From positions 1,178,001-1,242,000 of the forward strand of contig OZ242292.1 of the NCBI GenBank assembly GCA_965207705.1: DNA of 64,000 nucleotides. Reading direction: 5' to 3'. The translations under genes were made by a program, and so were the position numbers. Source of the DNA: JAAOII01 sp965207705 (GTDB taxonomy: Bacteria; Pseudomonadota; Gammaproteobacteria; CBDBNL01; JAAOII01). Positions 34,535 through 43,237 of the stretch are shown piece after piece. Below the pieces are notes generated by a model. The model did no database searches. It worked only from the letters and a program-made list of their open reading frames with translations, and was not told the DNA's origin. Positions within the stretch are counted from its first letter, which is position 1, and each line of letters starts with the position of its first letter.

Positions 34535-35971
34535 ATGAAATTAAGCTTGCACATAGAAAACTTTGGGAAAATAAAGAAGGCGGACATAGGAATTAATAAC
34601 TTAACCGTTTTTGGTGGGACTAATAACACAGGGAAGAGTTATGCTTCCCGTGCTCTTTATGCTATTTTTGATGCAATGAACACATATCAGATAGATGAAT
34701 ACTTTAAACTATTGCTTGGCAGGATTAATAACACAAGCCAAGATCCAAGTCGTTATCATATAGATTTATTTTATAATAGAAAAATTAACAAAAAATCAGG
34801 ACAAAGAGAAGAAATACTCAATAAAATAAGAAAACACACTGTTAGTGTACGTAGAAAACTATTGAAGGATGGAGTTAATACCGAGTTTCGTCAGTTGGCA
34901 TCTTCCATGATTTCTTCAACAGAGGGATTAATATTGGAGCTAGATAAACTTAATGAGGGACGTAAAAAACCATCTAATAATAGTTCTTTTCATATTAATA
35001 TAATAGAAAACACCTTCTTTGTAAAAAATATTAAGGGAGCAGTTAATGAGTTTAAAAAGGCAATTAATACATCTAACGAATTAATTTTACGGAATTTATA
35101 CGAGAAGACATTAAAACAGAATTTTTTACATAATTTTCAAATAAGTAATTTGAATGAATTAATTGGGAAAAATAAATCTTCAGCTGCAGAAATAACTATA
35201 AAAGACGAAAACGATATTATATTAATAGGAGTATCGATATCCCCTAAAAGAGCATTAAAGTTAGATATTCCCAGTCCAGATAGTTTAAAATATTTAGAAA
35301 ATTTTTCACGCGTTGTTTATTTAGAATCTCCAATGTATTGGAAGTTGGAGCGCCCCTTAATAGATGCATCTAGGACACAAAGAAGGTATGTCAGCGATTC
35401 GCCTGAAGAAATATTAACTGGTGTTCCCAAGTACTTCGTCGACGCTCATAATGCCATGACTGAGCAAAGGACGGGTAAACCTTCTATTGATAGCGATATA
35501 GAAAAAATAATCGACGGTAAAATAATTAGAAACAACAGAGATGAATTGGTTTTTGTCGAAAAAGGGGCAAAACGAGCCATCTCTCTTCCCTTAACTGCCA
35601 GTGGTGTTATCCAGCTGGGTATGTTGGGGCACTTAATTGAAACACGAGTAATCCAGGAGGGTTCAATTTTATTTATAGATGAACCAGAAGCTCATCTTCA
35701 TCCTGAGTGGCAAGGCAAGATAATGGAACTTATCTATAGATTATCAGAAGCAGGGGTAATGGTTATAATAGCCACCCATAGTCCTGTGATAATGGAATGG
35801 ATAAAAGTTAAAGTTAAGAAGGACTCTAAATCTGAGAAGAATATTTCTTTAAATAGTTTTTATAAAGATGCTGCATTTAATTGTATAGACAAGGGTTACG
35901 ACAAAAATATGAATGAAATAATGCATGATTTAACAAAACCCTTTTCGCGCTTATTTATGAGAGGCTTGTGA
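34535..35971 (+). CDS. AAA/ABC-type ATPase of defence-associated kind
   Basis: The 478-residue ATPase starts MKLSLHIENFGKIKKADI, typical of SMC/OLD-like ATPases. Walker A is GGTNNTGKS (27-35), an ABC-type LTASGVIQLGMLG segment lies near 355, Walker B is SILFIDEPEAHLHPEW near 380, and the H-loop is IIATHSPVIMEW near 412. The 320-residue middle is a helical insertion with low similarity to anything I recognise. The stop overlaps the next GTG start (GTGA), implying translational coupling. Similar two-gene ATPase/effector pairs occur in phage defence (Septu, PARIS), but the partner here does not match those effectors. Composition is AT-rich against the flanks. Confidence 0.82.
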   Translation: MKLSLHIENFGKIKKADIGINNLTVFGGTNNTGKSYASRALYAIFDAMNTYQIDEYFKLLLGRINNTSQDPSRYHIDLFYNRKINKKSGQREEILNKIRKHTVSVRRKLLKDGVNTEFRQLASSMISSTEGLILELDKLNEGRKKPSNNSSFHINIIENTFFVKNIKGAVNEFKKAINTSNELILRNLYEKTLKQNFLHNFQISNLNELIGKNKSSAAEITIKDENDIILIGVSISPKRALKLDIPSPDSLKYLENFSRVVYLESPMYWKLERPLIDASRTQRRYVSDSPEEILTGVPKYFVDAHNAMTEQRTGKPSIDSDIEKIIDGKIIRNNRDELVFVEKGAKRAISLPLTASGVIQLGMLGHLIETRVIQEGSILFIDEPEAHLHPEWQGKIMELIYRLSEAGVMVIIATHSPVIMEWIKVKVKKDSKSEKNISLNSFYKDAAFNCIDKGYDKNMNEIMHDLTKPFSRLFMRGL

Positions 35972-36705
35972 CATTAATTAGATCGTTGAAGAAATTGAAA
36001 GGATTGGAAGACCTAGCTATTGTTAAAATTAAAGCAGGAGTTAACTGCGCTGGATGTCTTAGAGCTTATGCAATGGATGAGGATTGTATTAAAAATAAAA
36101 AAGAAAGAAGCATAATGAAAAAAGTAGGTAACATGGATTCATGTCATAGTTGTGATTATTTGTATTTGATGGAAACTGGGGATAAAGAACTTAGGGGATA
36201 TATAATCGAAGAAACAGATTTAGTCAGAACAATGTATGATAGGAAAGAAGAATTTAAAGAAGAAGCTGGAGAAGGAATTTGTAATGATTTTTTGGAGAAA
36301 TGTATAGAAAGATATTTAATGGCGGAGAATAGAATCAAATTATATTCTTCTTTGTTAATTCTGTGCAGATTATGTAATCAGTTTAAGGACATAGATAAAT
36401 TATGGCAAAAAATTGAATTTTATTTTGTCTTGCTTTTATCAAATAACAAAACAATGAATATGGCAGAATCGGGTGACATAAATATATATGATGAAGCTAC
36501 ACAAGCATACGAATATATTAATGGTCTTTTTATAGATAAAACTCATGGAATACCAGTAAATGTAGTAAAAATAGTTAATAAAAATAAAATCATATTCTCA
36601 TACGAAGATTTTAAAGAACATATCACAAATTCTCTTAAACCTACTTCAAAACGCACTTCAAGACGCGCTTCAAAATCAATTTCGTCCACCTCTAAAAATA
36701 ATTAA
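35968..36705 (+). CDS. Cys-rich protein coupled to the ATPase
   Basis: A 245-residue soluble protein of no recognised family. It has a putative zinc site with Cys at 27, 30, 40, 59 and 62 (CxxC...C...CxxC, in NCAGCLRAYAMDEDC and DSCHSCDYLY). A helical, acidic middle and a basic Ser/Thr/Lys/Arg tail (KRTSRRASKSISS) follow. It begins at GTG overlapping the ATPase stop by 4 bp, so it is co-translated with it. A zinc-dependent nuclease, adaptor or sensor partner of the ATPase is plausible, but no HNH or TOPRIM motif is visible, so function is unassigned. A 149-bp gap with a possible decayed palindrome (GGGCGGAGTGAGGGG) follows. Confidence 0.7.
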   Translation: MTLIRSLKKLKGLEDLAIVKIKAGVNCAGCLRAYAMDEDCIKNKKERSIMKKVGNMDSCHSCDYLYLMETGDKELRGYIIEETDLVRTMYDRKEEFKEEAGEGICNDFLEKCIERYLMAENRIKLYSSLLILCRLCNQFKDIDKLWQKIEFYFVLLLSNNKTMNMAESGDINIYDEATQAYEYINGLFIDKTHGIPVNVVKIVNKNKIIFSYEDFKEHITNSLKPTSKRTSRRASKSISSTSKNN

Positions 36706-36854
36706 TTCCATTGCAAATTATAGATAATTTGCTTAGATATTTGTAGCGTCTGCTCCAGCTATGAGACGAGTATCTTAAGGGCGGAGTGAGGGGAGATGCC
36801 CCCTACATGGGTTCTCCGAGAGAAAGAACTGCTCAAGCCTCCAACCCCCCAACC

Positions 36855-37796
36855 CTAAAATAATTCTATTACTGATTGTTCTTCGCTGACGCGGCGGACT
36901 GCTTTCGCCAACATATCTGCCAAACTTATTTGCTGTATTTTGCTGCACTCTTGCGCATCTTTATTCAGCGGGATGGTGTCGGTTACCACTACGGAATCCA
37001 GCTGAGATTCGCTAATTCTTTCAATTGCTTTGCCTGATAGGACGGGATGCACTATATAAGCCATCACTTTCTTGGCGCCATTTTCCTTAAGGGCGGCGGC
37101 GGCGTTGCATAGAGTGCCGGCGGTATCCACCATATCATCCACTATTATGCAGGTGTTATCTTTGACGTCGCCAATGATATTCATCACTTCGGAATGATTC
37201 GGTTCGGGGCGTCTTTTATCCACAATTGCCAAGCTGCTATCATTTAGCATTTTAGCAAAAGCGCGGGCGCGCAGCACCCCGCCTATATCAGGCGAAACTA
37301 CGACTGTATTGCCATTGTTGTTTTTCCCCAAGTGCTCAATTAGAACCCGTGTACTATACACATTATCCACAGCGATGCTAAAGAAACCCTGAATTTGGTC
37401 GGCGTGCAGGTCAACAGTTAAAACCCTATTAACTCCCGCCTGACTAATGGCATCCGCCACCACTCGGGCGCTGATGGGGACTCTTTGTGAACGTGGGCGG
37501 CGGTCTTGGCGCGCATAGCCATAATAGGGGATTACCGCAGTAATCCGTCCAGCAGAAGCTCGTCTTGCCGCATCGGCAATGAGCAGCAGCTCCATGAAGT
37601 AATCGTTGGGATTGATGCAGATAGATTGCAGAATGAATACATCCTTGCCACGGATGTTATCTTCTATTTTTACAGATACTTCGCCGTCGCTAAATCTCCC
37701 CAGCTTTAGCCCACCAAGCTCAATTTCAAGCTTAGTAGCAATCTTCTCGGATAGGGCTGGATTGGAACCTCCAGCTAATAAACATATTTTCGACAC
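36855..37796 (-). CDS. prs: Ribose-phosphate pyrophosphokinase
   Basis: The 313-residue enzyme has LAGGSNPALSEKIA at the N-terminus, the flag-loop region with YYGYARQDRR, VDLHADQIQGFF, VSPDIGGVLRARAFA and the PRPP-binding loop CIIVDDMVDTAGT. It makes PRPP from ribose 5-phosphate and ATP for purine, pyrimidine, NAD, His and Trp synthesis. In many gammaproteobacteria prs precedes rplY on the same strand; here it is divergent from rplY with a 277-bp gap in which I saw no tRNA or other gene. Confidence 0.96.
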   Translation of the reverse strand: MSKICLLAGGSNPALSEKIATKLEIELGGLKLGRFSDGEVSVKIEDNIRGKDVFILQSICINPNDYFMELLLIADAARRASAGRITAVIPYYGYARQDRRPRSQRVPISARVVADAISQAGVNRVLTVDLHADQIQGFFSIAVDNVYSTRVLIEHLGKNNNGNTVVVSPDIGGVLRARAFAKMLNDSSLAIVDKRRPEPNHSEVMNIIGDVKDNTCIIVDDMVDTAGTLCNAAAALKENGAKKVMAYIVHPVLSGKAIERISESQLDSVVVTDTIPLNKDAQECSKIQQISLADMLAKAVRRVSEEQSVIELF

Positions 37797-38073
37797 GCCG
37801 TTTATACTCTATTTAATTCTACCTGTATAGTAGTTGGATATTTGGATATATTACTCCATTATAAGAGATAATTCTTTATGATTTGCAATATTAATGTTAA
37901 TTACCTTATAATATACAACACTAGAGCACTGACAATGGCAGATAGAAGGTAATTCTTCTCGCCTGGGTTCTTATAGAACTATAGAGCGCTCGTTATATGT
38001 GGAAATGGAGGTGGAATTGTATATTCCCCGCCACTAATGAATATTATTTTTATAAAGAAATAAGCCCGATAAA

Positions 38074-38793
38074 GTGGATATAAATATTGAAGCGCAAGAG
38101 CGCAAGGTAAAAGGAACTAGTAATTCCAAAAGATTACGGCGTATGGATGATTTAATACCAGGAATTATCTATGGGGGAACCAAAGAGCCATCATTAATCA
38201 GCATAACTGATAAGAACTTGCGCAAGGCAAGCGAAAACGAGAGTTTTTATTCCCAAATAATTACATTAAAAGTCAATGGCTCTAATGAGAAGGTGGTTTT
38301 AAAAGAACTGCAAAGGCATCCTTACCGCCCCTTTTTCGTTCATGCGGATTTTCAACGGATTCGCGAAGATGTAAAACTTACGATGAATATACCTATTCAC
38401 TTTCTTAATGCTGAAACCTGTAAGGGAGTTAAGCAACAAGGCGGGGTGGTATCTTATGACATTTCTGAACTTGATATTACCTGTTTGCCTAAGGATTTGC
38501 CAGCTTTTATAGAAGTGGATCTGGAAGAGATGGAACTTAGCCAAATTCTGCATATCAGCGATTTGAAATTGCCCGAAGGTGTGGATTCTGTAGTTATGCT
38601 GCAGGACAAGGACGGCGACCATGATATGCCAGTTGTGCGGGTTGTTGAACCGCGTATAGCTGCCGACGAGGAAGCGGCAGAAGAAGCCGCCGCAGCTGAA
38701 AGCGAAGCAGCAGAAGCAGAAGCAACAGAAGGCGAAGAAGGTGAAGAAGGCGACAAGGAAGAGAAAGAAGGTAAACCTGCAAAAGATGCCTAA
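38074..38793 (+). CDS. rplY: 50S ribosomal protein L25 (Ctc/TL5 type)
   Basis: The 239-residue protein starts at GTG and has the L25 N-terminal 5S rRNA-binding domain (RKVKGTSNSKRLRR, IPGIIYGG, VLKELQRHPYRPFFVHADFQRI) and the C-terminal beta domain (LNAETCKGVKQQGG, DLEEMELSQILHISDLKLPEGV). The last 40 residues are an extra Glu/Ala/Gly tract (EEAAEEAAAAESEAAEAEAT), common in Ctc proteins but encoded here by short GAAGAAG-like repeats. The stop overlaps the likely pth start by 8 bp. Confidence 0.95.
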   Translation: MDINIEAQERKVKGTSNSKRLRRMDDLIPGIIYGGTKEPSLISITDKNLRKASENESFYSQIITLKVNGSNEKVVLKELQRHPYRPFFVHADFQRIREDVKLTMNIPIHFLNAETCKGVKQQGGVVSYDISELDITCLPKDLPAFIEVDLEEMELSQILHISDLKLPEGVDSVVMLQDKDGDHDMPVVRVVEPRIAADEEAAEEAAAAESEAAEAEATEGEEGEEGDKEEKEGKPAKDA

Positions 38794-39467
38794 TCCACCC
38801 AGCGGCATAGATAGTAAAATAGATAGCAGCATTGATGCAGATGGCGGCATAGATGTTGATGCAGAGTGTAATGCAGATAGCGAGTTAAACCAAAGCATAA
38901 AGCTTGTGGTTGGTTTGGGTAATCCTGGCGCCGCTTATGCCAATCATCGGCATAACATAGGTTTTTTTTTTACATAAATTATGCGAAAGGGAGGGCATAG
39001 CTCTTAATCCCAGCAATAATAAGGCAAAGGGCGGGGATAAACAGCTGGGGTTGTGGCAAGATAAAGTTTTTCTAATGAAGCCATTGACATTTATGAACAA
39101 TAGCGGCAAAGCAGTTGTGCCTTACGCCAAGGGTAAAAATATATCCCCCTCTCAAACTCTTGTCATCCACGATGAACTTGACTTTCCTTGTGGCAAAGCA
39201 AGGTTCAAGTTTGGTGGCAGTGAGGGAGGAAACAATGGACTTAAAAGCATCAGTGATACATTTCGCAGCAGGGATTATTGGCGTTTGCGGATAGGCATAG
39301 GTAGACCCGTTCATCGCCAGGATGTTACTTCTTACGTTCTTAGTTCGTCTCCCCCTGAAGAAAAGAAGCTATACAATGATATTATCCCCGCAGTTTTGGC
39401 TGGGATTGATGAGTTTGTATGGGGCAATAAAAAAATTGCCATACAACAGCTCCATTCCACAACTTGA
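38786..39467 (+). CDS. pth: Peptidyl-tRNA hydrolase, frame broken at a T10 run
   Basis: Two frames together make a normal Pth. The first, from ATG 38786, has a low-complexity leader (GIDSKIDSSIDADGG), then the diagnostic KLVVGLGNPGAAYANHRHNIG (catalytic His in RHN). It runs into TAA after a ten-T run (38952-38961). With nine T the frame would continue FFLHKLCEREG into the second frame: LMKPLTFMNNSGKAV, HDELDFPCGKARFKFGG, GGNNGLKSI (catalytic Asn/Asp/His set). Pth is essential, recycling peptidyl-tRNA, so a true knockout is unlikely; slippage or a sequencing error is more probable. Neighbours: rplY (8-bp overlap) and zipA. Confidence 0.85.
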
Positions 39468-39501
39468 AACAACTTAAAAGAACTTAGCTTACACCACTAA
39501 C

Positions 39502-40335
39502 ATGGATATTTTTTCTTTTCGCGTCTTATCAATCCTGATAATTTTGCTATTATCTGCGGCTTGGCTGTTTTTATACATAAAAAAGAAACAAAAGCCCGCT
39601 TCCTCTAATCATAGAACCCGTGATTTTGATGACCACATAATGGGTCCCCTATTCTCCCCTGAAGACAAAGAAACGCAACAATCGCAACAGACGCCACAAG
39701 AAGAAGAGGAGTCACAAGTACAACGGGAGTTACAACAAGCGGATGAAGGCGTAGAGCAGCAAACACAGACAAGAAATAAAACTTCGCCACCGCACAAAAG
39801 CAGAGTTGCTGCGTTGATGGGCAAAAAGAAGAAAATAGAGGGATCATCAACAGAGCAGAATAAGCAGAAAAAAGGCAAGGGCGCAAATGATAATGCCCCT
39901 AGTGTAATTTCCCTGTGCCTGCGCGCTCGGCGGCGCGAGGGGTTCAATGGCAGAATGCTGTTATCAATGTTTGATAGATTTAATCTGGCGTTTGGCAAGA
40001 TGGACGTGTTCCATCGCCGTATCCAAGTGGGAGGCAAAGAAGAGAGCTCTTTTAGCGTAATTAATGGCGAAAAACCAGGAACCCTTAAACCTGAGGATAT
40101 GGAAGAAAGCAGCACTCATCGCATAATGTTTTATATCTCCCTTTATGATTGCTATAGCCCGCTTAAGTCATTTGATGAAATGGTGGATGTTGCAAAACAA
40201 TTTGCAGTATCTTTGGACGGCAATCTTTATGATGACCAGGGTAGCAGTTTATCCGAGCAGAATATTGAATATCATCGCGACATAATAAAAGATTTTCTGC
40301 ATAAACAAAGAGTTGCGATGGCAGAAGACAATTAA
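39502..40335 (+). CDS. zipA: Cell-division protein ZipA
   Basis: The 277-residue protein has an N-terminal membrane anchor (SILIILLLSAAWLFLYIKKK) and a Gln/Lys/charged linker with QQSQQTPQEEEE-like composition. The C-terminal ZipA domain contains FNLAFGKMDVFHRR, FSVINGEKPGTL, RIMFYISLYDC and VSLDGNLYDDQGSSLSEQNIE. It tethers FtsZ to the membrane at the division site. Its position directly before ligA is the conserved gammaproteobacterial order and supports both assignments. The linker, as usual in the family, is poorly conserved. Confidence 0.9.
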   Translation: MDIFSFRVLSILIILLLSAAWLFLYIKKKQKPASSNHRTRDFDDHIMGPLFSPEDKETQQSQQTPQEEEESQVQRELQQADEGVEQQTQTRNKTSPPHKSRVAALMGKKKKIEGSSTEQNKQKKGKGANDNAPSVISLCLRARRREGFNGRMLLSMFDRFNLAFGKMDVFHRRIQVGGKEESSFSVINGEKPGTLKPEDMEESSTHRIMFYISLYDCYSPLKSFDEMVDVAKQFAVSLDGNLYDDQGSSLSEQNIEYHRDIIKDFLHKQRVAMAEDN

Positions 40336-40371
40336 ATAGAAATGGATTTTGTTTGACATATAGAACAAAAC

Positions 40372-42438
40372 ATGCCAACACCAAATCATACCCCAAATCA
40401 TAATAGTCCCGCTCAAGAGGCACTCGCTCTAAGAGAAAAGATTAACGACTACGATTATGCTTATTATATTCTGCAAGAGCCGAAGGTGCCAGATGTGGAA
40501 TATGACATGCTTTTCAAACGGCTAACCGAACTAGAAGAGCAGCACCCAGAATTATTAACCTCCGACTCGCCCACTCAGAGGGTAGGGCAACCCCCAGCGG
40601 AAGGATTCAAACAGCTTTCTCATAATCAACCCATGCTTTCGTTAGCCAATTGTTTTGGTATAGGGGAGTTGCAGAAGTTTGATGAAAGAGTCAAGAAAGC
40701 CCTTGACGCAACCGATGTTCAATATGTATGCGAGCCGAAGATAGACGGCGTAGCGGTTAATCTTATATATAAAGATGGCTTGTTGCACACCGCCGCCACT
40801 CGCGGCGATGGCAGTACGGGAGAAGAAATAACGCATAACATTCGCACTATCCGCGAGATACCCTTGCGTCTGCGTGCTAAAAATCCATCAGCACCTATTC
40901 CAAAACTTATTGAAGTCCGCGGTGAGATTTATATCGGCAGGAGTGACTTCAAAGCCATTAATATCACCGCTAAAAAGAAAGGTGAGAAAACTCTGGTTAA
41001 TCCACGCAATGCGGCGTCTGGCGCTTTACGTTCTTTAGACCCAGTTATAAGCGAGCAAAGAAAGCTAAAGTTTTTTGCCTATGGGGTGGGGATGCAAACA
41101 TGGGGAGACGCGCCGCAAGAGAAAGCCCCATCTATCCCAAATAATCACTTTGACCAGCTGCAACTTTTACAAAAATGGGGCTTGTGTATAGTTCCCAATA
41201 TAAAGCGTGCAGCTAATATGCAAGAGTTGTCCTCCTGTTATGAAGCCCTGCTTGCCGCAAGAGATAAAGGCGATTATGATATGGATGGCATGGTTGTAAA
41301 AGTTAATGCTTATGAGTTGCAAGACGAGCTCGGTGTTATAAGCCGCTCACCTCGTTGGGCAATCGCCTATAAATTCCCTGCCCAAGAAAAGATGACTCGC
41401 CTAAAAGATGTGGAGTTTCAAGTGGGAAGGATAGGCACAGTAACACCAGTGGCGCGGTTAGAGCCGGTATTTGTTGGCGGTGTAACCGTCAATAATGCTA
41501 CCTTGCATAATATGGACGAAATAGAAAGGTTAGATCTGCGCTATGATGATACGGTTATTATCCGTCGTGCTGGCGATGTGATTCCCCAAGTGGTGCAGGT
41601 GGTGCAGGAATATCGTAAAGATAAAGCAGGCAAGATAAAGCCGCCGCAAAAATGTCCTTCATGCAACACAAAACTTACGCGGAATGCCGAGCGCATAGCC
41701 CTTATCTGCCCTGCGGGTTGGGATTGTCCGCAGCAAAAGGCAAAACGGATTCGTCATTTTGTTATGCGGGACGCTATGGACATGGAAGGATTGGGCGATG
41801 TGTTTATTGAACTGCTAACTAAAAAGGGCATGGTTAATCGCCCGCAGGATTTGTTCAACTTACAGCGCGCTGAACTTTTGCAGATGGAAAGATATGCCGA
41901 TAAGTCGGTGGATAATATTTTAGATGCTTTAGAAGAGGGCAAGAAAACTACTTTACCTCGTCTTATTTTTGCTCTGGGTATTCCTGAAGTGGGCATAGCT
42001 ACTGCCACCAATCTCGCCGCGCACTTTGGCAATCTTGATAAGGTTATGGCTGCCTCAGCAGAGGAGCTTCAAGAGGTTGATGATATTGGTGATAAGGTGG
42101 CGCTTTCTATAAAGACGTTCTTCGCGCAGCAAGATAATCAAGTTATGATTGAGGAGCTGATAAAAGCGGGGGTTACTTGGCAACCTATTACTCCTAAGGA
42201 GAAAGTTACAGGCGGATTCTTTGGTGGAAAAAAAGTGGTTATTACTGGAACTTTAGAGGGGATGAAAAGAGACGAGATGCGCCAAAAGCTTGTTGCTGCT
42301 GGGGCGAAAGTAACAACGCAAGTATCCGCCAAAACAGATTATTTAATTGTGGGGAAAGACCCTGGCTCAAAACTACAAGAAGCGATAAAACACGATGTTG
42401 CCCGTTTAGATGAAACGGAAACCATCTCTCACTTATAA
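40372..42438 (+). CDS. ligA: NAD+-dependent DNA ligase
   Basis: The 688-residue enzyme has the N-terminal Ia domain (YYILQEPKVPDVEYDMLF) and the adenylation motif EPKIDGVAVN, with the nucleotidyl lysine near residue 123. RYVPI-type motifs around RGEIYIGRSDF and LVNPRNAASGALR follow, then an OB fold, a Zn finger (CPSCNTKL, CPAGWDC), HhH repeats (DMEGLGDVF, GIPEVGIATA, VDDIGDKVA) and a C-terminal BRCT (GKKVVITGTLEGMKR). It seals nicks in replication and repair. Length and domain order are standard. Confidence 0.97.
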   Translation: MPTPNHTPNHNSPAQEALALREKINDYDYAYYILQEPKVPDVEYDMLFKRLTELEEQHPELLTSDSPTQRVGQPPAEGFKQLSHNQPMLSLANCFGIGELQKFDERVKKALDATDVQYVCEPKIDGVAVNLIYKDGLLHTAATRGDGSTGEEITHNIRTIREIPLRLRAKNPSAPIPKLIEVRGEIYIGRSDFKAINITAKKKGEKTLVNPRNAASGALRSLDPVISEQRKLKFFAYGVGMQTWGDAPQEKAPSIPNNHFDQLQLLQKWGLCIVPNIKRAANMQELSSCYEALLAARDKGDYDMDGMVVKVNAYELQDELGVISRSPRWAIAYKFPAQEKMTRLKDVEFQVGRIGTVTPVARLEPVFVGGVTVNNATLHNMDEIERLDLRYDDTVIIRRAGDVIPQVVQVVQEYRKDKAGKIKPPQKCPSCNTKLTRNAERIALICPAGWDCPQQKAKRIRHFVMRDAMDMEGLGDVFIELLTKKGMVNRPQDLFNLQRAELLQMERYADKSVDNILDALEEGKKTTLPRLIFALGIPEVGIATATNLAAHFGNLDKVMAASAEELQEVDDIGDKVALSIKTFFAQQDNQVMIEELIKAGVTWQPITPKEKVTGGFFGGKKVVITGTLEGMKRDEMRQKLVAAGAKVTTQVSAKTDYLIVGKDPGSKLQEAIKHDVARLDETETISHL

Positions 42439-42473
42439 TAAATTCTTGCGAAATACTTGTGCCTAATCCTTGG

Positions 42474-43199
42474 TCAGAACCACCCTTTATAGTTATTCTT
42501 CGCACCAGATTTTTTTCTTGGTTTGTTGCTTCCGCCTTTACTCGTGCTTTCTCTTACCCAAGCAGAGTCAGATTTAGAATATAAAGCATCAGCCACTTTC
42601 GGACAGCTCTTCAACTGCCGATGATAAATCAGAGTTTTTTTATATACTTTAGCTGCCACATCCAGCACCTCATTTTTTAATTTTCTACTGCCATCTTCTG
42701 GTAATGCGCCCCAGCCATCATGGTAAAAAACATAAAGAGCATTTACATCATAAGGAGAAACTTCTTCGCCGCCCTTCAACGACTTACTGCCATACCAACC
42801 AACAAAATCTATTGCATCTGCAAAGTTCGTACGCTGTGCCAAGGATTTTTTATTTTCTCTTTGGTAGATATTCCAAGTGCCATCTATCGCCTGGGAATAA
42901 CCATAAGCAGAACTTATTCTTTTACCATTACGGTCTAATGGGCGGGCATCACCGCGGAATGAGCTTTCATGCCGCACTATCGCCATCATCAACTCAACAG
43001 GAATGCCCCATTTATCATAGCTTGTTTGGGCGGGTTCTACCCAATGGGGTTTTTCATTAAATATATGGCAGAGATTATCTATATGTTTTGGTTTGGATTC
43101 AACCCGATAACTTTGATTAGAATAGGGTGTAGTTGTGCAGGATGCCAGTCCCATAGAAGAGCAAATAAGTAATAAAACAAATAATCTGTGTGCTGTCAT
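42474..43199 (-). CDS. Lytic transglycosylase-type SLT lipoprotein
   Basis: The 241-residue protein has a lipobox (LASC, Cys 21) and an SLT-like domain with PVELMMAIVRHESSFRGDARP (catalytic Glu of the goose-type lysozyme fold), SAYGYSQAIDGTWNIYQ and NALYVFYHDGWGAL. It resembles outer-membrane-anchored murein lytic transglycosylases, but is a minor family variant rather than MltC or Slt70. The C-terminal tail (KGGSNKPRKKSGAKNN) is basic. It is divergent from the GDH gene, 38 bp away. Confidence 0.88.
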   Translation of the reverse strand: MTAHRLFVLLLICSSMGLASCTTTPYSNQSYRVESKPKHIDNLCHIFNEKPHWVEPAQTSYDKWGIPVELMMAIVRHESSFRGDARPLDRNGKRISSAYGYSQAIDGTWNIYQRENKKSLAQRTNFADAIDFVGWYGSKSLKGGEEVSPYDVNALYVFYHDGWGALPEDGSRKLKNEVLDVAAKVYKKTLIYHRQLKSCPKVADALYSKSDSAWVRESTSKGGSNKPRKKSGAKNNYKGWF

Positions 43200-43237
43200 A
43201 TATGTAGGTTATATTATACATAATTATATGTGATAAA

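Noticed and set aside
37797..38073. tRNA gene expected near prs/rplY in some gammaproteobacteria
   Set aside because: No cloverleaf, TTCGA loop or CCA end could be found.
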